Assembly (NCBI RefSeq): GCF_900215205.1
Contig: NZ_OBDY01000002.1
Coordinates: 498,615 to 562,614, forward strand
Reading direction: 5' to 3'
Source of the DNA: Paractinoplanes atraurantiacus
GTDB lineage: Bacteria > Actinomycetota > Actinomycetes > Mycobacteriales > Micromonosporaceae
Length of the DNA: 64,000 nucleotides
Each line of letters opens with the position of its first letter. Position 1 is the stretch's first letter. Position numbers and translations under genes: made by a program. The notes under the pieces are model-generated. The model ran no database searches and was not told the origin of the DNA. It worked only from the letters and a program-made list of their open reading frames with translations. This document shows, in pieces, positions 51,852-60,164 of this stretch.

Positions 51852-52680
51852 CCCGGCGGGTGAACTCGAGAAGGAGGTGAGCGAAGCGTTCCGACTCCTC
51901 CAGGTGCGCGAAATGCCCGCTGTGCTGGAAGGTCGCCAGGCGCGACCCGGGAATGCCGTCGTGCAGCTCGCCGGCCGCCCCGGAGGGAAAGAACAGGTCC
52001 CGTGCCCCGGCCAGCACCAGGGTCGGTGCGGTGATCGAGGGCAGGGCGGAGCGTACGTCGAACGCCGCGGCCGGGGCCGGCCACGCCCGCGCCCCGTCCC
52101 GGACCGGGGCGAACTCGGCCTCCCGCCGCCAGTAGTCGGCGAAGTAGGCCGGGAAGAGGTCCCGTTCCCGGCGCGTCGCCTCGGCCTCGCCCGGTCCCGC
52201 CGGCCGGTCCCAGGACGCGAGCGCCGGGGTGTACGAGTTGTCCACCGCGTAGTCGCGCAGCCGGTCCCTGATGGCCGCCGCGGTGGCGGCGCCGGCGGCC
52301 GGCCCGGTGGCGTAGAGGACCAGGCCGGCCAGCCGGCCGGGGTGCGCCAGCGCGTAGCCCTGGGCGACGGCTCCGCCGTGACCGTGCCCGAGGACGAAGA
52401 CCGGGTCGGCGCCGACGTGCTCGATCACCGCGTGCAGATGGCGGACGTAGGTGGTCAGGTCGTAGGCCGCTCCCGGGCGCGGCGACCCGGATGCCCCGGT
52501 TCCCGCGGGCTCCAGATAGGCCATGGTCAACTCCCGTTCGGCCAGCGGGATCCGCAGATATTCCCAATGCGCTCCCGGCCCGCCCGGATGCACCACGCAC
52601 AACGGGCCGCGGCCGTAGAGACGACAGGTCAGCGAGAGCCCGTCCACTCGCACTTCGTGCGTTCTTGCCGGACGCGACAC
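51820..52680 (-). CDS. Alpha/beta-hydrolase-fold protein without serine nucleophile (proline-iminopeptidase-like)
   Basis: A 286-residue relative of the hydrolase half of 45451-46977, sharing YFADYW, LPSITAPT and HSGHFA. The oxyanion loop VVHPGGPGAHWEY is kept, as are the acid (LAGARDLFFPS) and histidine (FQHSGHFAHLEE). The elbow reads GHGHGG where the sister reads GHSHGG; the codon is GGT at 52381-52383, one base from AGT (Ser). A catalytic serine is thus absent, so this may be a ligand-binding pseudoenzyme. GTG 52678-52680 has GAGGAG 6 bp upstream; another in-frame GTG at 52734 has no ribosome site. It overlaps the SARP-NB-ARC gene tail to tail by 32 bp. Confidence 0.82.
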   Translation of the reverse strand: MSRPARTHEVRVDGLSLTCRLYGRGPLCVVHPGGPGAHWEYLRIPLAERELTMAYLEPAGTGASGSPRPGAAYDLTTYVRHLHAVIEHVGADPVFVLGHGHGGAVAQGYALAHPGRLAGLVLYATGPAAGAATAAAIRDRLRDYAVDNSYTPALASWDRPAGPGEAEATRRERDLFPAYFADYWRREAEFAPVRDGARAWPAPAAAFDVRSALPSITAPTLVLAGARDLFFPSGAAGELHDGIPGSRLATFQHSGHFAHLEESERFAHLLLEFTRRVTGPYRVQRR

Positions 52681-52847
52681 GGACAGCTCCTCGACCCGTT
52701 CCCGATAGGTCTGCACGATTGTGCTCCGATTCACTTTATTTTTTGTGACCGGTGAATCCGCGCCGCGCTCTGTATGCGGAATCTACTTTCCCTCCAGTCC
52801 GTCCCGGCATGATCCTCGTCGCCGTGCGTTCGGACGAGGGAGTGTTG

Positions 52848-53828
52848 GTGGCTGGAAAACTGTTCCGTTCGCCGGTCGTGCTGGTCGTCGTGGGAGTGGC
52901 GGTCACCGCGCTGATCGCCGGGGTGGTGGCCTTCGCCGGTGGGTCATCCGGTGACCACCCTTCCGCGCGGCCGGCCATCACCATGAGCGCGTCCCCGGAG
53001 ATCGTGGAGGAGACGCCGCCCGCGGCGGAGACTCTCGCGCCGCCGCCGGGCTCCGTTGACACCGACCCGGCCCAGAAGGAGCCGGTCACGATCGGCGATC
53101 TGCCCGCCATCACCGGAGAACCGGCCGCACCGGACGCCGTGGCCTCGCCGGGCGCTCCCGCCGCGACCCGGACCGCCGCCGGCCGGCCGGCACCCGCGAC
53201 GACCACGCCGGTGGCTCCGGCGCCGCCGCCCGCCGCCCCGGCCACCACGACGAAGACGGCGACGACCCAGCCGACCGCGGCGGCCAAGGCGGTCACCTAC
53301 TCCGCCGTCGCCGGGCTCGGCTGCACCGGTGCCGGGGCGATCTACTCGGCGTACGGCTGGTTCAAGAACGGCAACGCCGGCTGGTGGACCCTGGCCCAGG
53401 GGAGCACCCGCGAGGGCGGATGCAACGGCAAGTTCGACGACATGCCGATGTCCGGCTCGGCCGGCGCCGACACCACCGGACAGGCCCTGGTCTGGGGATT
53501 CCACATCGGATCGGCGCCGCAGGTCTGCTCGCTCTGGATCTACGTGCCGACCAGCCCGAGCAAGCGGGACGTGATCGCGTCGCCGGTGCGCCTCGTCGTG
53601 ATGACCAGCACGAAGATCGACAGCACGCCCTATCCGGGAGCGGCCGGCGAGCGGACCGTCTCGCAGGCCGCGGCCAACCACAGCCGCTGGGTGCCGATCG
53701 GCAACTACCGGGTCACCAACACGACCATCGGCGTCAAGCTCACCAACCGCGGCCACGCCGGCGCCTACCCGGTCACCTACCCGCATATCGCCGGTGGGGC
53801 CGTACGGGCCCGCTGCACCGCCGCCTGA
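52848..53828 (+). CDS. Membrane-anchored protein with Pro/Ala/Thr-rich stalk, function unknown
   Basis: I do not recognise the C-terminal domain. The product (326 residues from GTG 52848) has one membrane segment (SPVVLVVVGVAVTALIAGVV) and then about 110 residues of Pro/Ala/Thr/Glu-rich, low-complexity stalk. A globular extracellular domain of about 180 residues follows, with cysteines in GLGCTGAGAIYSAYGWF, GGCNGKF, VCSLWIYVP and the terminal RARC, so two disulfides are possible. GAGGGA (52836-52841) lies 6 bp before GTG 52848; GTG 52842, ATG 52809 and GTG 52752 are in-frame alternatives. A lipoprotein gene follows after 13 bp, probably in the same transcript. Confidence 0.7.
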   Translation: MAGKLFRSPVVLVVVGVAVTALIAGVVAFAGGSSGDHPSARPAITMSASPEIVEETPPAAETLAPPPGSVDTDPAQKEPVTIGDLPAITGEPAAPDAVASPGAPAATRTAAGRPAPATTTPVAPAPPPAAPATTTKTATTQPTAAAKAVTYSAVAGLGCTGAGAIYSAYGWFKNGNAGWWTLAQGSTREGGCNGKFDDMPMSGSAGADTTGQALVWGFHIGSAPQVCSLWIYVPTSPSKRDVIASPVRLVVMTSTKIDSTPYPGAAGERTVSQAAANHSRWVPIGNYRVTNTTIGVKLTNRGHAGAYPVTYPHIAGGAVRARCTAA

Positions 53829-53841
53829 CTCGAAGGAATTC

Positions 53842-54663
53842 ATGCCCAAGCCTGTTCGCGCCATCACCCTCGCCCTCGCGGCGACCGCCCTCGTGGTGAG
53901 CGCCTGCGGATCCGAAAAGCCCTCGCCGGGCGCCGTTTTCCCGTCGGGCGCCGCCGACGCGGCCGAAGCCCTTCTGCCGCCCACCAAGGCGGCGCGAGTG
54001 TTCGAAGGCGGCGGCGCGGTCGAGTCCGGCTACCACGAGGTGCGCCCGAGCTACCTGGGCCGGCTCACCCTCGCGGTGAACTGCGTCGGCGACGGAAAGA
54101 TCACCCTGGCCGTGGCCGCGATCGGCACCGCGGAGGCCGGCTCCGCGCAGCCGCGGGAAGTGGGGCGGGCGACGGCCGACTGCGCCGACGACCCGGTCGC
54201 GGCCGAGGTCTCCTTCGACGGCGACCCGAGCTGGGACCGGATCGCCCTCGACCTGGTCGACGCCGAGAGCGCGGCCGGCCGGGCGGGCTTCGCCTATCGG
54301 ATGACCACCGACGCCGGCCGGCCGGTGACGGCCGGCAACCTTCCCAGCCCGAGCGAGGCGCTGCGTCTCACCAGCGACGCCGGGTACGGCGTCGGCAGCG
54401 ACGTCAGCCCGGGCAGCGGCTCCCAGTATGCCGGGTCTTTGCAGGAACGCGGGCGTTACACGGTGGCCGCCGCCTGTGTCGGCTCCGGCACTTTGGACCT
54501 GCGGGTGGGCGACGTTCGTACGACAATCAATTGCTCTTTCTCGCCGTCCCGCCACGACTCGGCCGTCGACTGGAATTCGGGGCCGGCCCCCGAGATCTCC
54601 GTGGAGTACCACTCCACTGCGACCGCCCCCGCCCGGTGGGCCGCCCAGTTCATTCCGCGCTGA
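53842..54663 (+). CDS. Putative lipoprotein, function unknown
   Basis: A 273-residue protein with a clear type II signal peptide; the lipobox is VSAC with the lipidated cysteine near residue 22. The mature protein has six or so further cysteines arranged in short spaced pairs (VNCVGDGK, ATADCADDP, AAACVGSG, INCSF). Two halves look alike, each with a TLAVNCVGDG/TVAAACVGSG strand, which suggests an internal duplication of a beta-sandwich module. GAAGGAATTC precedes ATG 53842. It follows the stalked membrane protein by 13 bp and may act with it at the cell surface. No enzymatic motif is visible. Confidence 0.72.
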   Translation: MPKPVRAITLALAATALVVSACGSEKPSPGAVFPSGAADAAEALLPPTKAARVFEGGGAVESGYHEVRPSYLGRLTLAVNCVGDGKITLAVAAIGTAEAGSAQPREVGRATADCADDPVAAEVSFDGDPSWDRIALDLVDAESAAGRAGFAYRMTTDAGRPVTAGNLPSPSEALRLTSDAGYGVGSDVSPGSGSQYAGSLQERGRYTVAAACVGSGTLDLRVGDVRTTINCSFSPSRHDSAVDWNSGPAPEISVEYHSTATAPARWAAQFIPR

Positions 54664-54711
54664 TATTCGTCGATTCACAACCTGTTCAGTGGGTTTTCCT
54701 AGCCTGCCCGC

Positions 54712-56298
54712 ATGGCCACAGGGATCCTCGACGAGGAGCAGTTCGACCGTCTCGCCGGCTACGGCACCGAGCAGCCGGTGGAGGTGGGTCACTGCCTCTA
54801 CTCCTCCGGCGACCACTCGTACGACCTCTTCCTGCTGCGCACCGCCGCGGTCGAGGTGATCCGCGAGGCGACCCCGAACGAACCCGAGCACCTGGTCTAC
54901 GAACGGGGGCCGGGCGACTTCCTGGGCGAGCTGAGCCTGCTGACCGGCCAGCAGGTCTTCGCGACTGTCCGGGTCGTCCGGGCCGGGACGGTGGTGCGCA
55001 TCGGCCGGGACGCGCTGCGCCGCGTCCTGGCCGAGCAGGTCGACATCGCCGACGTGATGATCGAGACGTTCCGGCAGCGGCGCGAGATCCTGCGGTCGTC
55101 GGTCGGCAGCGCCCTGGAGATCATCGGCCTTCCGGACACGGCCGAGACGCTGGACCTGCGCACGTACGTCTCCCGGATGCTCCTGCCGCACTCCTGGCTC
55201 GACGCCACCTCGGTACCGGGCGGCGCGCTCATGCGGGCCGCCGGGATCAGCGCCGGCGAGCTGCCGGTGGCCCTGCTCAACGGCACCGTGCTGCGCAACG
55301 CGACGCCCGGGATCCTCGGCGAGCGACTCGGTATGACCTACCGCGCGAACGGGCAGACCCCCGACGTCGTGGTGGTCGGCGCCGGACCGGCCGGTCTGGC
55401 CGCCGCCGTCTACGCGGCCTCCGAAGGACTGGCCACCGTGCTCGTCGACGGCACCGGCCTGGGCGGCCAGGCCGCCAAGAGCGCGCGGATCGAGAACTAC
55501 CTGGGCTTTCCCGAGGGCGTCAGCGGCGAGCAGCTGAGCCGGCTGGCCATGGTGCAGGCGCTCAAGTTCGGCGTGCGGATCTACTCGCCGTGCCGGGTGG
55601 CGGGCCTGGACATCAGCGACGAGCGGCAGCCGGTGGTGGAGCTCGAGGACGGCACCCGCATCGAGGCCCGGACCGTGATCGCGGCCACCGGCGCGCACTA
55701 TCGCCGCCTGGACATCGCGCGCTGGGCCGAGTTCGAGAAGGCCGGCTGCATCCGGTACGCCGCCACGGAACTCGACATCCGCGGCTTCGAATCCCTGCCG
55801 GTGGCGGTGATCGGCGGCGCCAACTCGGCCGGACAGGCCGCCCTGTCCCTGGCCGGCCGCGGATCCGAGGTGACACTGGTGCTGCGCTCGGCCGACCTGG
55901 GCGCGCGCATGTCGGCCTACCTGGCCGATCGCATACACGCACACCCCCGCATCCAGGTGCGCCGGGAGAGTGCGGTGGGCGGCCTGACCGGCGACGAGAA
56001 ACTGGCCACGGTCGCCATCCACGGTCCCGGCGGCCGGCGGGAGGAACTGCCGTGCCGGGCGTTGTTCTGCTTCATCGGCGCCGCACCCGAGTCGGATTGG
56101 CTGAATGGCATCGACAAGGACGACAAGGGCTTCGTCCGTACGGAAACCCGCGAGAGCCCCTTGCCGTTCCAGACCAGCGCCCATCGCGTCTTCGCCGTCG
56201 GCGACCTCCGATCCGGCTCCATCAAACGCGTAGCCACGGCCGTCGGCGAGGGCGCAAGCGCCGTCTCCTCGGTCCACGCCGTACTTGCCGGACATTGA
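54712..56298 (+). CDS. Cyclic nucleotide-binding domain fused to thioredoxin-reductase-like flavoprotein, no CxxC
   Basis: A 528-residue fusion. Residues 1-130 are a CRP-like cyclic nucleotide-binding domain (GDFLGELSLLTGQQVFATVR, GTVVRIGRDALRRVL) without a DNA-binding HTH. After a linker domain (about 135-215), an FAD/NAD(P)H oxidoreductase follows: VVVVGAGPAGLAAAVYAA, GGQAAKSARIENYLGFPEG, VIAATGAHYRRL, VAVIGGANSAGQAALSLAG and FAVGDLRSGSIKRVA. Where thioredoxin reductases carry the CxxC disulfide, this protein reads IRYAATELD, so it cannot reduce thioredoxin by that route. It may reduce a ferredoxin or another acceptor under control of a cyclic nucleotide; this is inference. It stands alone, with an I36 gene 67 bp downstream. 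Confidence 0.87.
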   Translation: MATGILDEEQFDRLAGYGTEQPVEVGHCLYSSGDHSYDLFLLRTAAVEVIREATPNEPEHLVYERGPGDFLGELSLLTGQQVFATVRVVRAGTVVRIGRDALRRVLAEQVDIADVMIETFRQRREILRSSVGSALEIIGLPDTAETLDLRTYVSRMLLPHSWLDATSVPGGALMRAAGISAGELPVALLNGTVLRNATPGILGERLGMTYRANGQTPDVVVVGAGPAGLAAAVYAASEGLATVLVDGTGLGGQAAKSARIENYLGFPEGVSGEQLSRLAMVQALKFGVRIYSPCRVAGLDISDERQPVVELEDGTRIEARTVIAATGAHYRRLDIARWAEFEKAGCIRYAATELDIRGFESLPVAVIGGANSAGQAALSLAGRGSEVTLVLRSADLGARMSAYLADRIHAHPRIQVRRESAVGGLTGDEKLATVAIHGPGGRREELPCRALFCFIGAAPESDWLNGIDKDDKGFVRTETRESPLPFQTSAHRVFAVGDLRSGSIKRVATAVGEGASAVSSVHAVLAGH

Positions 56299-56306
56299 AG
56301 TATCTG

Positions 56307-56331
56307 TCAAGTAGTGCGGGATACGTTTCGG
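56307..56331 (+). promoter_or_regulatory. Conserved box upstream of I36 copy 5
   Basis: TCAAGTA, 5 bp, GGATA, 2 bp, TTTCGG, the same elements and spacing as at 29505-29529 before copy 4. Here it ends 34 bp before ATG 56366. A TTGAAG at 56296-56301, 17-18 bp before the GGATA region, could serve as a -35 element. Confidence 0.5.
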
Positions 56332-56365
56332 CGGCAACAGGAAATCGCCGGACGAAAGAGATTCG

Positions 56366-56797
56366 ATGAAACTGCGTACGGTTCTGCGAAGCGCGGCCGC
56401 GGCCGCACTGCTTCTCACGGGAACCCTGGCCGCGACGCCGTCCGCGGCCCAGGCGGCGTGGCAATGCCAGATCGGCTATGTGTGCTTCTACGAGAACTTC
56501 GACCTCAGAGGAAGCGCCGCCGTTCCGGGCGTGCTCAGCCTGTGGAGCGGCGCTTGGCCGGGCCAGCTCGCCGACTTCCGTAATCGCACCTACACCAACG
56601 GCAAGAATCTGAACGACTCGGCGTCGTCGGTCTACAACCGGACCGGTCTCACGCTCTACGTCTTCGAGCATGGCGATTTCAACGAGCACAAGAGCGGCCG
56701 CGTCACCGCTGTCGGTCCCGGCCAGGCGTGGAACTTCGGTCAGGACGAGGGCATGCTCCAGGACAATCGGGCGTCGTCCGCCCGTTTCTTCGAGTAG
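56366..56797 (+). CDS. Secreted I36-type peptidase inhibitor-like protein (copy 5)
   Basis: A 143-residue secreted protein. The signal peptide MKLRTVLRSAAAAALLLTG runs to about AAQAA (residue 31). The mature part has CQIGYVCFYENFDLRGS, TYTNGKNLNDSASSVYNRTG and a C-terminal ASSARFFE. It is the closest relative of copy 4 and shares its upstream box. GAAAGAG lies before the ATG. A GC hairpin at 56872-56900 may end the transcript. The protease-inhibitor function is inferred from the family. Confidence 0.86.
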   Translation: MKLRTVLRSAAAAALLLTGTLAATPSAAQAAWQCQIGYVCFYENFDLRGSAAVPGVLSLWSGAWPGQLADFRNRTYTNGKNLNDSASSVYNRTGLTLYVFEHGDFNEHKSGRVTAVGPGQAWNFGQDEGMLQDNRASSARFFE

Positions 56798-56871
56798 CGA
56801 ACCGTCAGCCGGCCCGCTGACCGAGACGAGGTGCATCCCCTCCTCAAACCCGGCGGCGTCGTGAGAGGCAA

Positions 56872-56900
56872 GCGGCCACCCGGGTCCACCGGGTGGCCGC
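56872..56900. terminator. Hairpin downstream of I36 copy 5
   Basis: GCGGCCACCCGG (56872-56883) and CCGGGTGGCCGC (56889-56900) form a perfect 12-bp stem with a 5-nt loop, 75 bp after the I36 stop. No U-tract follows, so it is a GC-only terminator candidate. Confidence 0.5.
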
Positions 56901-56988
56901 CGTTGCTCGCCGTCAACGGCATGGGTGCCGCCCTGGTTGACGGCGCTCTGATCACGGGTGAGATCCATGGTCCGTGCTGAGGTCAGAC

Positions 56989-57384
56989 AGGTGGCGAGAT
57001 CACCGCCAGGTGATCAACGGGGATCTGCCGGCGGTATCGCGATACCAGCGACGGATGGTGAAGCGCTGGGTCGCTCGCGGGGTGGCCTGACCACAAGATT
57101 CACCTCGCGGTCGACGGCCGGGGCGTCCGCGTAAGAGACCCGACATGCTGATCGCGGACAAGGCTTACGCGCACGACCCGACCCGTCGTGAAATGCGCCG
57201 CCGCGGGATCCCGAACATCATCCCCGAACGCGTCGACCAGGTCGCCCGCCTTCGACAAGCAGGTCTACCGGCAACGAGACGTCGCGGAACGCTGCTTCAA
57301 CCGGCTGAAACAACGGTGAGCCTCGCCACCCGCTATGCCAAACGAGCTGCTCTACCGCTCATCGCCGCGTTGATCTGGCTTTGA
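56989..57384 (+). pseudogene. Decayed IS5-family transposase remnant
   Basis: Pieces of one IS5-type DDE transposase lie in order but in different frames. RWRDHRQVINGDLP at 56989-57030 is the N-terminal part with a deletion after VING. KIHLAVDGRG is at about 57093-57122. LIADKAYAHDPTRREMRRRG from 57148 is the second-Asp region. FDKQVYRQRDVAERCFNRLK from 57252 carries the catalytic Glu. ATRYAKRAALPLIAALIWL ends at 57384. At least three frameshifts or deletions separate them, so no active enzyme is possible. I could not find convincing terminal inverted repeats. It marks an old insertion between the I36 and lipoprotein genes. Confidence 0.85.
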
Positions 57385-57448
57385 TGATCGACAGGACAAG
57401 GCCTGGCCGGCGACGGTGAACGACTGGTCGGTGCGCGGGCGCGGCCAT

Positions 57449-57598
57449 CTATTGCGAGAAATTTCGGCGCACAGGATTTCTGGGCTCGTCATTTGCGCTC
57501 GCGTTCGCCGGCCAGTGGCGCTGCTGCCAGAGGAGCCAGTAGACGCGGCCGGCGCCCCGCAGGGACTTTGCGATCAGCACGGCCAGCAAGTCGTTCAT
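57449..57598 (-). CDS. Possible small gene of 49 codons
   Basis: Read on the minus strand, ATG 57596-57598 follows GGAGAAAAC at good spacing and opens a 49-residue frame: MNDLLAVLIAKSLRGAGRVY, then WLLWQQRHWPANASANDEPR, then NPVRRNFSQ. The N-terminal 24 residues could form one amphipathic or membrane helix. No family is recognised. Support is the good ribosome site and the otherwise empty stretch; against it are the small size and the neighbouring transposase debris. Confidence 0.35.
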   Translation of the reverse strand: MNDLLAVLIAKSLRGAGRVYWLLWQQRHWPANASANDEPRNPVRRNFSQ

Positions 57599-57756
57599 GT
57601 GTTTTCTCCGATCGCTCTCACTAGGGAGACGGTTGCCGGGCCGGTCATTTCAGGGCTGTGACTGTCGTCGCGGGAACCTGATCACTTCCTGACGTCCGGT
57701 CGTCAGGCTGGCTCCCGGCCGGGAGCGGCCCGGCCTTTCAGACAGGGAGTGGGACC

Positions 57757-58329
57757 ATGCGGAGACTGCTGGTGGTGGCCGTGGCGCTGAGCGCGCTGAC
57801 CGCCTGTGGCAAGCCGGCCGAGGAGACGAGGACGGCGAAGGTGGCCACTTTGGTCAGCCCGTCGGCGTCGGCCTCCGTCAAAGCCTCGCCGAAGGCGCAG
57901 CGGCCACGGGAACGGCTCGATACGACGGCTGAGGAGTTCGAGGCGCTACTCGGGCCGTACAACAAATGCATGTACGACCACGGTGGCATGGTCAAGGGCA
58001 GCACGATCGCGCAGGAGCGGAAGAAGGCCGAGGCGGGGCCGGCCGGGGTGTCGGGGACGCAGACGGAGAAGTTCGAGGCGGCCAACAAGATCTGCGAGCC
58101 GCAGTACTACCCGCTGCCGCCGTGGGAGAAGGATCCGGCCAACCCGGAGGCCAAGGACTTCGCCCGGGCGACGGTGAAGTGCCTGAAGCAGAAGGGCGTC
58201 GAGTACGTCGAGATCAGCGAGGACGGGCTCAGCATCGCGCTGGGCGGCGATCAGAACGACCCGAAGTCGATCTCGATGGGCCTCGACCTGATCCCGGGTT
58301 GTGAGCGCGACATCGCCGCCAAGAAGTAG
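57757..58329 (+). CDS. Putative lipoprotein, function unknown
   Basis: A 190-residue protein with a type II signal peptide (MRRLLVVAVALSALTAC; lipidated Cys17) and a Ser/Ala/Lys linker. A mature domain with four cysteines follows (NKCMYDHGG, NKICEPQYY, VKCLKQKG, IPGCERD), probably two disulfides. GGGAGTGGG precedes ATG 57757. It converges with a 3-bp gap on the MacB-like permease gene. Small four-cysteine lipoproteins are often coded beside MacAB-like exporters in actinobacteria, so a link to the exporter is plausible but unproven. Confidence 0.78.
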   Translation: MRRLLVVAVALSALTACGKPAEETRTAKVATLVSPSASASVKASPKAQRPRERLDTTAEEFEALLGPYNKCMYDHGGMVKGSTIAQERKKAEAGPAGVSGTQTEKFEAANKICEPQYYPLPPWEKDPANPEAKDFARATVKCLKQKGVEYVEISEDGLSIALGGDQNDPKSISMGLDLIPGCERDIAAKK

Positions 58330-58332
58330 CTC

Positions 58333-59496
58333 TCAGGAGATGGCCGCCCGCGGAGTGAGGCGGGCGGCCCGCACGCACGGGTAGACACCGGCCAGGACCC
58401 CGATGATCACCGCCCCGGCCGCGCCGAGCCCGGCCGGTCCGGCCGGGATGACCACCGGCCAGCTCTGCCAGGCGGCGTAGCCGACGGTGGCGGCCAGGCC
58501 CAGCGCGGTGCCGGCCACCCCGCCGGCGCCGGCCAGGACCACCGACTCGGTGAGGAACTGCCCGCGGATCTGGCCCCGCGTGGCGCCCAGGGCCCGGCGG
58601 AGGCCGATCTCGGAGCGGCGTTCGAGCACCGAGACGACCATCGTGTTGGCCACGCCGATGCCGCCGATGACCAGGGCCACCCCGGCCAGGGCCAGGAACA
58701 GCACCGAGAAACTGCTCTCGGTCGCCCGCTTGGCGGCGAGCGCGTCCGACGGGCGGGTGACGGTGACGGCGCCGGGGCGTTCGGGGGAGATGGTCTCGGC
58801 CAGCACGTCGAGCACCGCCTCCAGTTGGGCTTCCTCACCGCGTACATAAAGGACCGTGGGGTGACCGTCGAACCCGAGCTCGGACTTCGCCGCGGGCCAG
58901 CCGACCAGCACCGAGCGGTCGATGTCGGGCGTGAGGGGAGTGGGGTCGAGGATGCCGACGACGGTGAAGCGGCGATCACCGATCACCACCTGCGGCGCGG
59001 CCGCGCCCCGGGGCAGGCCGGTGACGCCCAGCCGGGCCGCCGCCACCGAGCCGAGGACGACGGCCGGGAACTTCTCGGTGGCCGCGTTCAGCCAGGCCCC
59101 GGCGCGGACGCGGGCCTGGATCGCGGCCGGCAGGTCGAGGCGGGCGGCCAGGGCGGTCAGGCCGCTGGGCTCGGTGCGTTCGTTACGCCGTACGGCGGCA
59201 TGGGTGTTGGCGACAGCCGACGCGCCCGTCACCGGGCCGATGCGCCGGACCATCTCGACCGCCGACTCGGGCAGCGGCGCCGGCGGCTGGACGTCGGGCT
59301 GGGCCATGGCCTGAAGGGTGTTCGTGCCGAGCGCGCTGAGCCGCTCGACCAGGGCGGCCTGGCCCGACGCGGGCAGGCCGGTCACCACGATCATCGTGGC
59401 GATGCCGATGGCGATGCCGAGCCCGGAGAGCACGGCCCGGCCGGGGCGGGTGCGCGGGCCCAGCAGGCCGAGCCCGAGCAGGTCGACGGGGCTCAT
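58333..59496 (-). CDS. MacB-like ABC transporter permease (FtsX family)
   Basis: A 387-residue permease with one N-terminal membrane helix (about 20-45) and an extracytoplasmic domain (about 46-260). Three C-terminal helices follow, the first with [20 protein letters not shown] followed by [20 protein letters not shown], the typical FtsX/MacB coupling motif. With the ATPase and the adaptor-like protein it forms a mechanotransmission-type export complex for peptides, antibiotics or lipoproteins; the substrate is unknown. The start ATG overlaps the ATPase stop (ATGA). It is the last gene of a three-gene operon. Confidence 0.92.
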   Translation of the reverse strand: MSPVDLLGLGLLGPRTRPGRAVLSGLGIAIGIATMIVVTGLPASGQAALVERLSALGTNTLQAMAQPDVQPPAPLPESAVEMVRRIGPVTGASAVANTHAAVRRNERTEPSGLTALAARLDLPAAIQARVRAGAWLNAATEKFPAVVLGSVAAARLGVTGLPRGAAAPQVVIGDRRFTVVGILDPTPLTPDIDRSVLVGWPAAKSELGFDGHPTVLYVRGEEAQLEAVLDVLAETISPERPGAVTVTRPSDALAAKRATESSFSVLFLALAGVALVIGGIGVANTMVVSVLERRSEIGLRRALGATRGQIRGQFLTESVVLAGAGGVAGTALGLAATVGYAAWQSWPVVIPAGPAGLGAAGAVIIGVLAGVYPCVRAARLTPRAAIS

Positions 59497-60164
59497 CGGC
59501 GCACGTCCGAGACGATGCGGCCGTCGCGGATCTCGACCTGCCGCGGCAGCGAGGCGGCGATGTCGCGGTCGTGGGTGATCAGCACGATGGTGGTGCCCTC
59601 CTCGTTGAGCCGGCGCAGCAGGTCGAGGACCGTGCGGCCGGTGGTGGTGTCCAGGGCGCCGGTCGGCTCGTCGGCCAGCACCAGCGACGGCCCGTTGGCC
59701 AGGGCGCGGGCGATCGCCACCCGCTGCTTCTCGCCGCCGGACAGCTCGCTCGGCCGATGACGGGCGCGATGGGCGAGGCCGACGCGCTCCAGGGCGTGCA
59801 GGGCGCGTTCCCGGCGGTGGCGACGCGGCACGCCGGCGTAGAGCAGGCCGGTGGCGACGTTCTCGGCCGCGCTCAGCCCGTCGGTCAGGTGGAACTGCTG
59901 GAAGACGAAGCCGATCTGCCGGGCCCGCAGCGCGGACAACCGGCGGTCCCGCAGGGTGGCCACGTTCTGACCGTCGATGACGACAGTGCCGCTGGTCGGT
60001 CGGTCGAGGGTGCCGAGGACGGTGAGCAACGTCGACTTGCCGGAACCGGACGGCCCCACGATGGCGGTCAGCTCGCCGCGGTGGATGTCCAGGCTCACGT
60101 CGTCGAGGGCGGTCACGCCGCCGGGATAGCGCACGCTCACGTGGCCGGCCGACACGAGCGTCAC
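59493..60164 (-). CDS. MacB/LolD-type ABC transporter ATP-binding protein
   Basis: A 223-residue ATPase with all motifs of the LolD/MacB class: Walker [10 protein letters not shown], the Q-loop region [19 protein letters not shown], signature [19 protein letters not shown], Walker [13 protein letters not shown] and the H-loop [10 protein letters not shown]. It energises the FtsX-type permease. The start is GTG 60162-60164, overlapping the adaptor stop by 4 bp, and its stop overlaps the permease start, so all three genes are translationally coupled. Confidence 0.95.
   Translation of the reverse strand: MTLVSAGHVSVRYPGGVTALDDVSLDIHRGELTAIVGPSGSGKSTLLTVLGTLDRPTSGTVVIDGQNVATLRDRRLSALRARQIGFVFQQFHLTDGLSAAENVATGLLYAGVPRRHRRERALHALERVGLAHRARHRPSELSGGEKQRVAIARALANGPSLVLADEPTGALDTTTGRTVLDLLRRLNEEGTTIVLITHDRDIAASLPRQVEIRDGRIVSDVRR

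Larger units (their letters stand above)
56798..57756. other. 959-bp region with no intact long gene
   Basis: This is the longest stretch without a full gene. It holds a GC hairpin (56872-56900), a decayed IS5-family transposase (about 56989-57384), a possible 49-codon gene on the minus strand (57449-57598) and the promoter/leader of the lipoprotein gene at 57757. An open frame at 57416-57661 (+) has no ribosome site or family resemblance and is not called. Confidence 0.7.

Noticed and set aside
57416..57661. An 81-codon plus-strand frame in the gap after the transposase remnant.
   Set aside because: No ribosome site, no family features and partly transposase-end debris.
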